This document shows, piece by piece, positions 41,654-57,280 of a stretch of DNA of 64,000 nt. A model generated the notes under the pieces. That model did not search any database and was not told the origin of the DNA. It was given only the letters and a program-made list of their open reading frames with translations. Numbering within the stretch: the stretch's first letter is position 1; every line of letters begins with the position of its first letter. The position numbers and the translations under genes were made by a program. Origin of the DNA: Microbacterium soli (GTDB taxonomy: Bacteria > Actinomycetota > Actinomycetes > Actinomycetales > Microbacteriaceae); NCBI RefSeq assembly GCF_039539005.1, contig NZ_BAABCP010000001.1, positions 744,001 through 808,000 of the forward strand, written 5' to 3'.

Positions 41654-41734
41654 TGGCAAGTGAGGGATTCGAACCCCCGAAGCTTACGCGGCTGATTTAC
41701 AGTCAGCTCCCTTTGGCCGCTCGGGCAACTTGCC
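41654..41734 (-). tRNA. tRNA-Tyr(GTA)
   Basis: An 81-nt class II cloverleaf on the minus strand: acceptor GGCAAGT pairs with ACTTGCC, anticodon arm GCTGACTGTAAATCAGC with anticodon GTA, a long variable arm (CGCGTAAGCTTCG), and T arm GGGGGTTCGAATCCCTC. Lone tRNA gene. Confidence 0.93.
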
Positions 41735-41890
41735 GAAGCACCCCCGTCCGGCTTCTCCAGTCAACCGGGGGCGCGAGTTCCAAGCATACTCGCACGTGGT
41801 ACCGCTCAAGAAATCGGGAGGCATCCCGCGCGAGCCGTCCCGTCGCGGTGCCGCTCGTCACAGTTCTCCCGCTCCGTTCCCTCTCCGGGG

Positions 41891-42811
41891 TCAGCTGCCG
41901 TAGAGGCCGTGATCACCCGCAGCGAGCGACTCGGGCGTGCGCAGCAGGCCGCCCTCCGCGCGCACCGTCGCAGCGGCGACGGCCATGGCGCGATCCAGCA
42001 GGGCCCGCCACCCGGCATCCGTCGTCGGATGACCGTCCAGAAGCCCCTCGACCACCGCAGCCATCGTGGCGTCCCCCGCTCCGACGGTGTCCACCACCCG
42101 CCCCGGCAGCGCGACGATCGGCGCTGCGAACTCACCGCTGTCGGATTCCAGCACCGCGCCGTCCGCACCGGCGGTGGCCAGCACCGCACCGGCGCCGAGG
42201 TCGCGCAGACGGCGGCGCAGCGCATCCAGATCGCCGTCGTACAGCAGAACGGCGTCGTCCGCGCCGACCTTCACCAGTTCCGCACGGGCGGCGAGGCCCT
42301 CGAACCCGCGCACGAACTCCGCCCGGTCACGCAGCATGCCCGCCCTCGGGTTCGGGTCGATCACCAGGTGCGAGTCGGCGACGGCGTCCGTCAGCGCCGC
42401 GACCTCCGCCGCGGAGTCGAACGGGAAGCAGCTGATCGCGATCAGCGCAGCATCCGTGATCGCGTCCAACGCGTCGTCGGAGAAGCGGATGCTGCGCCGC
42501 TGCGCCGCCTCGTTGAACGTGTACTCCGGCTCGCCCTGCGGCGACCAGTGCACGACCGCCCGCGAAGAGCCGTGCTCGGAAGGACTGTCGATGAGAGGGA
42601 CATCATGGTCTGCCAGATACTCGCGGATGTGGTCGCCCGCGGCATCCGCCCCGACCATCGCGATCAACGTCGCCGGCACGCCGAGACGGCGCAGCCCCAC
42701 GGCCACGTTCAGGGCCGCCCCGCCGACCAGCTCGCGGACCCCGGCGGCATCCCGGATCTCATCGATCAGCGCATCGCCGATCACCACCACTCCACGGCGC
42801 CTATCACTCAT
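41891..42811 (-). CDS. PfkB-family sugar kinase (fructokinase/ribokinase-like)
   Basis: 306 residues. The N-terminal VVVIGDALIDEI and GGAALNVAVGLRRLG (PfkB motif 1 region) and C-terminal VDTVGAGDATMAAVVEG (motif 2, with the catalytic Asp and anion hole GAGD) are intact. It should phosphorylate a sugar or nucleoside with ATP in the cytoplasm; relatives annotated as fructokinases fit the length, but the substrate is not fixed by visible residues. Confidence 0.87.
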   Translation of the reverse strand: MSDRRRGVVVIGDALIDEIRDAAGVRELVGGAALNVAVGLRRLGVPATLIAMVGADAAGDHIREYLADHDVPLIDSPSEHGSSRAVVHWSPQGEPEYTFNEAAQRRSIRFSDDALDAITDAALIAISCFPFDSAAEVAALTDAVADSHLVIDPNPRAGMLRDRAEFVRGFEGLAARAELVKVGADDAVLLYDGDLDALRRRLRDLGAGAVLATAGADGAVLESDSGEFAAPIVALPGRVVDTVGAGDATMAAVVEGLLDGHPTTDAGWRALLDRAMAVAAATVRAEGGLLRTPESLAAGDHGLYGS

Positions 42812-42873
42812 TCCGCGAGACTATCGCGCCGGTCGTTCCTGCGCCGTCCGCCGGCCCGGCCGCCGCACACACG

Positions 42874-42921
42874 CATCCCCCATCCCCATGCCCCATCCCC
42901 TCATCCCCCATCCCCTCATCC
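42874..42921. repeat. CATCCCC simple repeat
   Basis: Seven imperfect CATCCCC/TCATCCCC units in a row (GGGGATG on the other strand). Too short and irregular for CRISPR; a slippage-prone microsatellite. Confidence 0.75.
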
Positions 42922-42924
42922 AGC

Positions 42925-42989
42925 ACAGGAGATTCGTCCGGAACAGGACGGATTCGGCCGGATTCTCCTGTCCCCACGAAATCTCCTGT
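42925..42989. repeat. Compound inverted repeat of ACAGGAGA motifs
   Basis: ACAGGAGATT-CGT (42925-42937) pairs with ACGAAATCTCCTGT (42976-42989). Inside, GAACAGGAC...GGATTC and GGATTC-TCCTGT give a nested second pair. It looks like a REP/BIME-type intergenic palindrome. Confidence 0.55.
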
Positions 42990-43008
42990 TCTCGATGAAG
43001 GGAGAGCT

Positions 43009-43062
43009 GGGCGAGGAGAGCTGTTCGAGAAAAGCTGGGCGAGGACAGCCGGGCGAGGAGAG
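43009..43062. repeat. Three copies of a GGGCGAGGAGAG motif
   Basis: GGGCGAGGAGAG at 43009-43020 and 43051-43062, and GGGCGAGGACAG at 43037-43048, each preceded by AGC(T/C). Adjacent to the rpoC terminator. Confidence 0.6.
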
Positions 43063-43077
43063 CATCGGGAGCACGAA

Positions 43078-43108
43078 GGCCCCGGCCCTCCGAAGAGGGG
43101 CCGGGGCC
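43078..43108 (-). terminator. rpoC transcription terminator
   Basis: GGCCCCGGCCC (43078-43088) pairs perfectly with GGGCCGGGGCC (43098-43108), an 11-bp stem with a 9-nt loop, 48 nt beyond the rpoC stop. No long T-run, as often in high-GC bacteria. Confidence 0.85.
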
Positions 43109-43155
43109 TCCGCGGCGGAGAGCCGGACGAGCAAGCTCGCCGGCCCTCACCGGGG

Positions 43156-47031
<3,876 letters not shown>

Positions 47032-47070
47032 TTGTTCTCCTGTGTAGAAAATCTGTCGAATGAGCCGAGA

Positions 47071-50571
<3,501 letters not shown>

Positions 50572-50904
50572 GGGAGTAACCTCCGTGAGCCCGGGCAAGG
50601 GGCTGGTCGATTCCTGGACGTCGATGGAGTGCACGCTCGAGAACTCAACGATTGCCGACCACCATATGAGGGCACGGAGAAGCGAGCGCAACCACTAACT
50701 ATAGGTGTGATGTTGCGACATGGCAAGTGCAGTCCTTGACCAACTCGCGAAGCTGCGGTAAAGGCATCCGCTCGGCGGCGGTTCCCGGCACCCCTGCGCC
50801 GACGGATGCCGCGGAGCTGTCGCGCGGGATCAGCGGCGTCGACCTGAACCAGAGCGCCTGCACCAGCCGGAGGTGACCGGCCGCCGCTGGGTAGGCTCGA
50901 TGCC
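50572..50904. other. rpoB leader and divergent intergenic region
   Basis: 333 bp that hold the 120-nt rpoB leader, the rpoB promoter (50698-50726) and the upstream region of the spermidine-synthase-like gene. I see no further gene and no clear attenuator hairpin. Confidence 0.55.
50698..50726 (-). promoter_or_regulatory. rpoB: rpoBC promoter
   Basis: On the minus strand TTGCCA (50726-50721), an exact 17-nt spacer and TATAGT (50703-50698) form a strong sigma70-type promoter. A start near 50691 gives a leader of about 120 nt to the TTG of rpoB. Confidence 0.75.
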
Positions 50905-51774
50905 ATGGGACGGTCACGGGCACGGGATACCGCGAATCCGCGGGCACGGCTCGACCACGGCGGCATCGCCGAGATCGTCCCGAGCGAGTTCACCAGTGGC
51001 TTCGAGCTCATCGTGGACGACACCCCGCAGTCGCACGTCGACCTGGACGACCCCACCCACCTGCATTTCGAGTACGTCGTGCGGATGGGCGCCGTGATCG
51101 ATCAGCTCGGGGCCACGGCATCCGCTCCGCTGAGCGCCGTGCACCTGGGCGCCGGCGCTCTCACGATCCCCCGCTACATCGCCACGACCCGGCCCGGCTC
51201 CCGACAGCAGGTGATCGAGTGGGAGGCCCCGCTGGTCGAGCTGGTGCGCACGCACCTGCCTCTGCCGCGCGGCGCGGCCATCCGCATCCGGATCGGCGAT
51301 GCGCGGGAGGGTCTGCAGCGCCTGCCGCCCGCCCTGCGCGGGAACTGCGACCTCGTCGTCTCGGACGTCTTCTCCGGTGCGCAGACGCCCGCGCACCTGA
51401 CCAGCAGGGAGCTGTACCAGGAGGTCGCGGACCTGCTGGCGCCGTCCGGGGTGCTGCTGGTGAACGTGGCCGACGGTCCCGGGCTCGCCTTCGCACGCCG
51501 CCAGGTCGCGACCATCTCGTCGGTGTTCTCCGATGTCGCGGTGCTCGCCGACGCGCAGGTGCTCAAGGGGCGTCGCTTCGGCAACCTCGTCGTCGCGGCA
51601 TCCGTCGCCGACCTGCCCGCGGAGTGGCTGCCGCGGGTGCTGGCCGCCGGGCCGCACCCGGCGAAGATGGCGCGCGGCGAGGAGGTCGTCGCGTTCTCGC
51701 GGGGTGCGTCGGTCGTGACGGATGCGGATGCCGTGGCCTCGCCCCGACCGGACGCCGGCCTGTTCCTGCGCTGA
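50905..51774 (+). CDS. Spermidine synthase-like methyltransferase-fold protein
   Basis: 289 residues with the Rossmann SAM/dcSAM-binding fold: VHLGAGALTIPRYIATTRPG (glycine loop), VIEWEAPLVELVRTHLPL (acidic end of strand 2), IRIGDAREGLQRLP and DLVVSDVFSGAQTPAHL (Asp at the polyamine synthase position). Such stand-alone proteins are common in actinobacteria and usually lack evidence for polyamine synthesis. The start ATG lies about 200 nt from the divergent rpoB promoter. Confidence 0.8.
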   Translation: MGRSRARDTANPRARLDHGGIAEIVPSEFTSGFELIVDDTPQSHVDLDDPTHLHFEYVVRMGAVIDQLGATASAPLSAVHLGAGALTIPRYIATTRPGSRQQVIEWEAPLVELVRTHLPLPRGAAIRIRIGDAREGLQRLPPALRGNCDLVVSDVFSGAQTPAHLTSRELYQEVADLLAPSGVLLVNVADGPGLAFARRQVATISSVFSDVAVLADAQVLKGRRFGNLVVAASVADLPAEWLPRVLAAGPHPAKMARGEEVVAFSRGASVVTDADAVASPRPDAGLFLR

Positions 51775-51928
51775 GGCCGGCGCCGACGGACGGGTCGGGT
51801 CGCGGGTCGACGTGCGCGAGCCCTGCGCGAAGACGCAGGCCGACTCCTGCGTCGAGGGCGTGGCTTCGGGAGGTTCGGCGTCCGGGGAGGCAGACTGGGA
51901 CGACGGTCGCGGAGAGGAGCAGACAATC

Positions 51929-52459
51929 GTGAATTTGATCCATGGTTACGACCCCGAGACGCTCCGCGAGATCGTCGACGAGCGCGAGTGCACGATGCGG
52001 CTGGCCGAGCTCGAGAACCAGCGGAGTCTGCCGGTGCTGCTGGAGCGGGTGTGGCTGTTGAAGGTGCTGGGCCGGCTCGACGAGGCTCTGGAGACGGCGG
52101 AGGAGACCGTGCGCCAGGCGCGGATGGCCGGGACCCGCAAGAGCCTGCTGCGCGCACGCGTGCTGCACGCCACGGTGCTGCAGAATCGCGGCGCGCACGC
52201 CGCCGCCGCTCTGGAGCTCTCGCACTGCGCGAGCGAGGCGGAGGGGCAGGGCTGGGCGGCGATCGCCGCCTTCGCGTACCGCCATCAGGGGCGCAACGCG
52301 TATGAGGCCGGGGACTTCGAACGGGCGCGGGAGAGCTTCAAGCAGTCGCTGTTCCTGCGCCGTGAGGCCGGCGCCGACGACGCGGAGCTGGAGATCGCGC
52401 TGCGAGCGATCGAGACGGCGGAGCGCCGCGGTTCGACCGCACCCGGCGTGCTGGTCTGA
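51929..52459 (+). CDS. TPR-like helical repeat protein
   Basis: 176 residues from a GTG at 51929 after GGAGAGGAGC. Several helix-turn-helix TPR units can be traced: LPVLLERVWLLKVLGRLDEALETAEETVRQARMAG, ARVLHATVLQNRGAHAAAALEL, AAFAYRHQGRNAYEAGDFERARESFKQSLFLRREAG. TPR domains mediate protein contacts; no catalytic domain is attached. It is separated from the preceding synthase-like gene by 154 nt. Partner unknown. Confidence 0.8.
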   Translation: MNLIHGYDPETLREIVDERECTMRLAELENQRSLPVLLERVWLLKVLGRLDEALETAEETVRQARMAGTRKSLLRARVLHATVLQNRGAHAAAALELSHCASEAEGQGWAAIAAFAYRHQGRNAYEAGDFERARESFKQSLFLRREAGADDAELEIALRAIETAERRGSTAPGVLV

Positions 52460-52546
52460 ACGCCGAATGCGGCCGCATTCCCCCGGACTGTCCGGGAGGG
52501 GCCGGCGGCGGGCGGTGATGTCGGTTCCGTGCTCTACTCTGATCTC

Positions 52547-53035
52547 ATGGCCGATCTGAACCGTGTGCGCGTCTGGGCACAGGCGCTGATCGTCATGCAT
52601 CTCGACGACTCGTGGACGTTCGACTTCGATCATGCCAAGCGCCGCGCGGGGCAGTGCGACCACCAGCGCAGGCGCATCACCGTCTCCCGCTATCTGGCGG
52701 CCCGGTTCGAGGACGACGAGATCCATCAGACGCTGCTGCACGAGGTGGCCCACGCCCTCGCCGGGCATGCCGCGGGTCACGGCCCCGAGTGGAAGCGCGT
52801 CGCGCGGGATCTCGGCTACGTGGGCGGCACCACGCATCACGGCGAGACGGCGACGGAGCTGGCGCCGTGGGTGGGCCGGTGCCCCGCCGGGCATGTCACC
52901 TACCGACATCGCCGGCCGTCCCGGGAGACCTCCTGCGCGATCTGCTCGCGCCGGTTCGACAGGAGCCACCTGTTCACCTGGACGCGTCGCGAGATCACGG
53001 CAGCGGATCGTCGGGCCGCACAGCTGCCCCGCTGA
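52547..53035 (+). CDS. SprT-like zinc metallopeptidase-family protein
   Basis: 162 residues from the ATG at 52547. The active-site motif LLHEVAHALAGHAAGHGPEWKRVA is HExxH plus the SprT distal His. A C-terminal zinc ribbon (GRCPAGHVTYRH...TSCAICSRRF) follows. SprT-like proteins of the SprT/SPRTN type degrade DNA-protein crosslinks in eukaryotes; the bacterial role is unclear. No signal peptide. No strong ribosome binding site before the start. Confidence 0.88.
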   Translation: MADLNRVRVWAQALIVMHLDDSWTFDFDHAKRRAGQCDHQRRRITVSRYLAARFEDDEIHQTLLHEVAHALAGHAAGHGPEWKRVARDLGYVGGTTHHGETATELAPWVGRCPAGHVTYRHRRPSRETSCAICSRRFDRSHLFTWTRREITAADRRAAQLPR

Positions 53036-53056
53036 CCCGCCGCCGCGGCACGCCGG

Positions 53057-53431
53057 TCAGGCGGTTCGGCGCGGCCCCCGGTAGCGGCGGATGAGAAGGG
53101 CGGCGAACCGCCAGCCGAGCAGGAGGGCCCCCAGCACGAGCGTCGCGACGACGATGAACGGCGTCTCGGCCGTGTCTCCCGTCACGACGCGCAGCAGCAT
53201 CCCGCCCGCGACGGTCACGATCCACGCGATCGCACCCCACCCCGGTGACCAGGGCCTGCGGGGGCGCATCGGCACGAGGGCGGCGAGCGCGTGGCCGACG
53301 AGCAGGGCGATGAGGAAGGGCCAGGCCGTCACGGGGAAGCCCATCGGGTCCTCGCCGTGGGAGGCCCGCCCGACGACGGCGAACACGAGAACGAGGACGG
53401 CGTCGACGAGGAGGGCGGGAAGGTACCTCAT
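53057..53431 (-). CDS. DUF3054 membrane protein
   Basis: 124 residues with four hydrophobic helices: LLVDAVLVLVFAVVGRASHGE, TAWPFLIALLVGHALAALV, GAIAWIVTVAGGMLLRVVTG and PFIVVATLVLGALLLGWRF. The DVVLV..GRxSHGE-like N-terminus is the DUF3054 hallmark. Function unknown. Convergent with the SprT-like gene, 21 nt apart. Confidence 0.85.
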   Translation of the reverse strand: MRYLPALLVDAVLVLVFAVVGRASHGEDPMGFPVTAWPFLIALLVGHALAALVPMRPRRPWSPGWGAIAWIVTVAGGMLLRVVTGDTAETPFIVVATLVLGALLLGWRFAALLIRRYRGPRRTA

Positions 53432-53533
53432 GCTCCGACACTATGCGCATCCTGCACGCCGTGGCCATGACGCGCGGATGCGACCGCGGACGCCGACACG
53501 GATCTCCCGGCGCAGGGAGCAGGTGAGGACGCG

Positions 53534-54196
53534 TCAGACGAAGCGCTCGAACACACCGTCGCGCAGCACCGGCACGGCATCGACCGCATCGAGCTCCGCG
53601 GCCTCCTCGGCCGTGGCAGGGCGGATGCCCGATTCCCGCATCCGCGCGGTGGAGGCGACCCCGGCGGTCAGCTCGCGGCCCGAGCCACTCGCGACGATCA
53701 TGTGCCGCAGCGCCCGGCGCAGGGACCGGAACGATTCCGCTGCGACGGCGCCGTCGGGCGCGCAGTGGTCGATCCCCAGGTCGGTCAGCGCCGAGATCAC
53801 GGCACCCGCGCCCAGCTGGTCCTCGACGGCGAAGCGCAGCGCGCCCTCCGGCGTGCGCTCGCCCGCGGCGATGACCGCGACCGAGGTGCGCTCCGCCCGC
53901 CGCTCCTGCACGGCCATGACCGCGCGGGCCGTCGCCGCCGCGTTGCGGATGCCGCCGACCAGCACCACGGCTCCGCCATCGGCGACGGACGCCGCGACCG
54001 CCGCGCCGTCGGCGGACCAGTCCCCGGCATCCGTCAGGGCGACCCGGCCACCGTCGGCGACGATGTCGGCGATCGTCGACGAGAACCGCAGCACGTCGAC
54101 GATCACGACGACGTCGGCGGGGGCGAGGCGGGCCAGGCCCTCCGCACCCCACTCGACACGGACCTGGTAGTACGACTGATCGAACGGCGACGACAT
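53534..54196 (-). CDS. ComB-family (2-phosphosulfolactate phosphatase-like) protein
   Basis: 220 residues. VVVIVDVLRFSSTIADIVADG, VVLVGGIRNAAATARAVMA and VAVIAAGERTPEGALRFAVEDQLGAGAVI are the conserved ComB blocks containing the acidic Mg-binding residues. In methanogens ComB makes sulfolactate for coenzyme M; actinobacterial homologues must do something else, as no coenzyme M genes are nearby. Probably cytoplasmic. Confidence 0.85.
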   Translation of the reverse strand: MSSPFDQSYYQVRVEWGAEGLARLAPADVVVIVDVLRFSSTIADIVADGGRVALTDAGDWSADGAAVAASVADGGAVVLVGGIRNAAATARAVMAVQERRAERTSVAVIAAGERTPEGALRFAVEDQLGAGAVISALTDLGIDHCAPDGAVAAESFRSLRRALRHMIVASGSGRELTAGVASTARMRESGIRPATAEEAAELDAVDAVPVLRDGVFERFV

Positions 54197-54221
54197 CCCT
54201 CCAGCCTATGTCCGACCCGGC

Positions 54222-55730
54222 TCAGACGGCGGCGAGGGCCTCCACGGGAGCGACGCGCGTGGCCAGCCGAGTGGGCGTCACGGCGGCGAGCGCGGTCAGC
54301 ACGGCCGTCGCGACGACGATCACCGCCACCGGGCCCCACGGCACCGCGGGGAGCACGAATCCGGCGGGCTCGAAGTCGGGGGGCAGCCGGATCGAGCCCA
54401 GCAGCGACTGCGCGGCGATCCAGCCGTACAGGTTGCCCACGACGAGGCCGGTCAGCGTCGCGGCGACCGTGATGTGCACGGCCTCCAGCAGCACCATCCT
54501 GCGCACCTGCCTCGCGGTCAGCCCGATCGCCCGCAGCAGTCCCAGCTCGCGGGTGCGCTGCACGACCCCGATCGTGAGCAGGTTGACGAGCCCCACACCG
54601 GCGATCACCGCCGACACCGCGACGAGCACCATCATGACCGTCACGAAGGCGTCGATGGGGGCGAACATCTCGGCCGGAACCCCCTCCGTCCCTCTCACCA
54701 ACAGGGCTTTGACGGACTGCAGCGCGACGGCGAACATCGTCACCAGTGCGACGCCCATCACCACGCCGATGGTCATCCGACTGGAGCGCTCCGGGTGGCG
54801 CAGCGCGTTCTCGGCGGCGAGCCGGGCCGTGGCGCCGCGTCCGAACATCCGGCCCACCAGGCGCAGCACCGGCGGCATGACCCGGTCGGCCCCGATGACC
54901 AGCCCCGTGAACGACAGCACACCGCCGAAGAACGCCACCACGACGCCCAGCGGCAGGTACAGCCCGATCAGCACGCCCCCTGCCAGCAGCGCCGACCCCA
55001 GCACCAGCATCACGAGCGACGCGATGCGGGCGCCACGCCGCGTCGAGACCTCCTCACGGGTGCGCTCGACGGATCCGCCCAGCGCCTCCAGCGGAGTCAC
55101 GGTCAGCACCCGCCGCGAGCCGACATGCGCCGCCAGCCACGTGGTCAGCGCCACCCCGACGGCGGGGGCGAGGATGCCCGGGGTGAAGAGCGTGAACTCG
55201 TCCGGGGTGAGCGCCAGCATCCGCTCCCCCGCCACGACGCCCAGCCCCGACACGCCCAGCCCGACCCCCAGACCGATCACGGCCCCGATCAGGCCGACGA
55301 CGAAGCCCTGACCGGCGACCTCCGCGCGCTGCGCGCGGGCGGAGGCCCCGATCAGCCGCAGGAGCGCGATGCGGCGCATGCGGCCGGTGATGATCGTGGC
55401 GAAGGTGTTCGCGGTCACCATGGCCGCCACGTACATCGCCACCCCCACCAGCAGCACGGTGAGGATGCTCACCACGAGCGCCAGCGTCTCGCTGTCGCCC
55501 AGGAACGGATCGGCCTGCAGCGCGCCGCCGATGTACCCGGTGACCTCGACGAGGATCACGCCGAAGGCCGCGGTGAGGGCGGCGACGAGGATGGTGGCGC
55601 CCATGCCCCGCTCGCGCAGCCAGGACAGCCGCGATGCCCAGGTCGGCTGGGAGGCGCGGGCGGGCTCGACCGTGCGGGTCGGCTCAGCCGTGCGGATGCC
55701 CGCAGCCGGGCGATCCGAGACGCCGGTCAT
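54222..55730 (-). CDS. FtsX/MacB-type ABC permease
   Basis: 502 residues with two FtsX-like units: helices around 45-65, 85-110 (ILTVLLVGVAMYVAAMVTANTF), 130-170, then after a cytoplasmic link 250-290, 330-350, 375-400 and 435-495. The conserved RMRRIALLRLIGASARAQ and RTRELGLLRAIGLTARQVRRM loops couple to the ATPase. This internally duplicated type exports lipids, peptides or antimicrobials, or does mechanotransmission. Starts 4 nt inside the ATPase gene (ATGA at 55727-55730). Confidence 0.88.
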   Translation of the reverse strand: MTGVSDRPAAGIRTAEPTRTVEPARASQPTWASRLSWLRERGMGATILVAALTAAFGVILVEVTGYIGGALQADPFLGDSETLALVVSILTVLLVGVAMYVAAMVTANTFATIITGRMRRIALLRLIGASARAQRAEVAGQGFVVGLIGAVIGLGVGLGVSGLGVVAGERMLALTPDEFTLFTPGILAPAVGVALTTWLAAHVGSRRVLTVTPLEALGGSVERTREEVSTRRGARIASLVMLVLGSALLAGGVLIGLYLPLGVVVAFFGGVLSFTGLVIGADRVMPPVLRLVGRMFGRGATARLAAENALRHPERSSRMTIGVVMGVALVTMFAVALQSVKALLVRGTEGVPAEMFAPIDAFVTVMMVLVAVSAVIAGVGLVNLLTIGVVQRTRELGLLRAIGLTARQVRRMVLLEAVHITVAATLTGLVVGNLYGWIAAQSLLGSIRLPPDFEPAGFVLPAVPWGPVAVIVVATAVLTALAAVTPTRLATRVAPVEALAAV

Positions 55731-56488
55731 GCCGCCACCTCCGCCGCCAGCATGTGCGCGGCGATCTGCTCGGCACTGCGTCGTGGATGGTCCGCGGTGA
55801 TCCGCCCGTCGCCCAGGAACAGCACGCGGTCGGCGTAGCTGGCGGCGACGGGGTCATGGGTGACCATCGCGATCGACTGGCCCTGCTCACGACTGGCGTC
55901 GGAGAGCAGCTGGAGCACCTCGCGTCCGCTGCGGGAGTCGAGGTTGCCCGTCGGCTCATCGGCGAACACCAGGTCCGGTGCGGTGGCCAGCGCCCGTGCG
56001 ATGGCCACCCGCTGCTGCTGGCCGCCGGACAGCTCGTGCGGGCGGTGATGCAGCCGTGACTCCAGCCCCAGCCGCTCGACGAGGCCGTCGATGCGGGCGC
56101 GCTCGATCGCGCTCGGGCGCCGCCCGTCCAGCTCGAACGGCAATCGGATGTTGCCGATGGCGTCCAGGGTCGGAACGAGATTGAACGCCTGGAAGATGAA
56201 GCCCACGCGCCGTCGGCGCAGGATGGTCATCTCCAGGTCGTCGAGGCCTGTGATCTCCGTGTCGCCGATCCAGGCCCGTCCCTGCGTGGGCGCGTCCAGC
56301 CCTGCCATGATGTGCATGAGCGTCGACTTCCCCGACCCGGACGGCCCCATGATCGCGGTGAACTGGCCGCGACGGATGCCGACGCTCACGTCGTCGAGCG
56401 CGCGCACGGTCGACGCTCCCGACCCGTAGGACTTGGTGAGGTGCTGGACACGGGCGGCGAGCCCGAGGTCCGAGGTGGTGATCTCCAT
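55727..56488 (-). CDS. MacB/LolD-type ABC ATPase
   Basis: 253 residues: Walker A IMGPSGSGKSTLMHIMAG near 47, Q-loop FIFQAFNLVPTLDA, signature LSGGQQQRVAIARAL near 155, Walker B DLVFADEPTGNLDS (the GNLDS ending is typical of MacB-like ATPases) and H-loop MVTHDPVAA. It works with the FtsX-like permease. The two-component system upstream on the same strand probably regulates the pair, as in Bce/Vra-like resistance modules. Confidence 0.93.
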   Translation of the reverse strand: MEITTSDLGLAARVQHLTKSYGSGASTVRALDDVSVGIRRGQFTAIMGPSGSGKSTLMHIMAGLDAPTQGRAWIGDTEITGLDDLEMTILRRRRVGFIFQAFNLVPTLDAIGNIRLPFELDGRRPSAIERARIDGLVERLGLESRLHHRPHELSGGQQQRVAIARALATAPDLVFADEPTGNLDSRSGREVLQLLSDASREQGQSIAMVTHDPVAASYADRVLFLGDGRITADHPRRSAEQIAAHMLAAEVAA

Positions 56489-56579
56489 GCCTTCGACGCT
56501 ATGGCCGGCTCCCGGCGCCGCACATCGCCCGTCGGATGCATCCGCAGTACATCTGCAGGATGATCCGCGCGGATGCGTC

Positions 56580-57215
56580 TCAGACGAGCCCGTGCTCGAA
56601 GGCGAACACCACCAGCTGCACGCGGTCGCGCAGGGCCAGCTTGGCGAGGATACGACTGATGTGCGTCTTCACGGTCGCTTCGCTGAGGTACTCGCGCGCC
56701 GCGATCTCGGAGTTCGACAGTCCGCGCGCGGCGAGCTCGAAGATCTCCCGCTCCCGGTCGGTGAGGTCGGAGAACTCCGCGGGCACCGGCGTGGTCTCGG
56801 TGGTGAAATGCGCGAACAGCTCGCGGGTGGCGGATGCCGCGATCACGCTCGCCCCGGAAACGACCGTGCGGATCGCCGCGAGCAGGAACTCGGGCTCGGC
56901 GTCCTTGAGAAGGAATCCGCTGGCGCCCTGCTGGATCGCCCGGGCGGCGGCCTCGTCGAGGTCGAAGGTCGTCAGCATCACGATGTGCGGGGCCTGCGGG
57001 AGCTTCAGCAGCTCGGCCGTGGCGGTCAACCCGTCCATGACCGGCATCCGGATGTCCATCAGCACGACATCCGGACAGGTGCGTCCGATGACCTCGAGCG
57101 CCTCGCGCCCATCACCCGCCTCTCCGACGACATCCATGTCGGGCTGGGAGGACACGAGCATGCGGACGCCTGCGCGGAACAGCGCCTGATCGTCGACGAG
57201 CACGATCCTGATCAT
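56580..57215 (-). CDS. NarL-family response regulator
   Basis: 211 residues from the ATG at 57215. The receiver domain has the acidic pocket (LVDDQALF), phospho-acceptor Asp in DVVLMDIRMP, Thr in VMLTTFD and Lys in GFLLKDAEP. The LuxR-type HTH at the C-terminus is DLTDREREIFELAARGLSNSEIAAREYLSEATVKTHISRIL. Pairs with the histidine kinase encoded 65 nt upstream. The longer open frame to 57491 is shadow coding over the kinase gene. Confidence 0.93.
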   Translation of the reverse strand: MIRIVLVDDQALFRAGVRMLVSSQPDMDVVGEAGDGREALEVIGRTCPDVVLMDIRMPVMDGLTATAELLKLPQAPHIVMLTTFDLDEAAARAIQQGASGFLLKDAEPEFLLAAIRTVVSGASVIAASATRELFAHFTTETTPVPAEFSDLTDREREIFELAARGLSNSEIAAREYLSEATVKTHISRILAKLALRDRVQLVVFAFEHGLV

Positions 57216-57280
57216 CCCGACCTCCAGGTCATCGACTACGCATCCATCTTCGCGTGTCGAGGGCCGTGCGACGTACGCGA

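Larger units (their letters stand above)
42812..43155. other. Repeat-rich region between PfkB and rpoC genes
   Basis: There is no gene in 344 bp. From left to right: a CATCCCC simple repeat (42874-42921), a compound inverted repeat of ACAGGAGA motifs (42925-42989), three copies of GGGCGAGGA(G/C)AG (43009-43062) and the rpoC terminator (43078-43108). Confidence 0.7.

Noticed and set aside
42874..42921. CATCCCC tandem units considered as a CRISPR array
   Set aside because: Units are 7-8 nt with no spacers and no cas genes; it is a microsatellite.
50572..50691. N-terminal extension of RpoB to 50691
   Set aside because: The extra 40 residues are the transcribed leader right after the promoter, and RpoB families begin at the TTG preceded by GGAGG.
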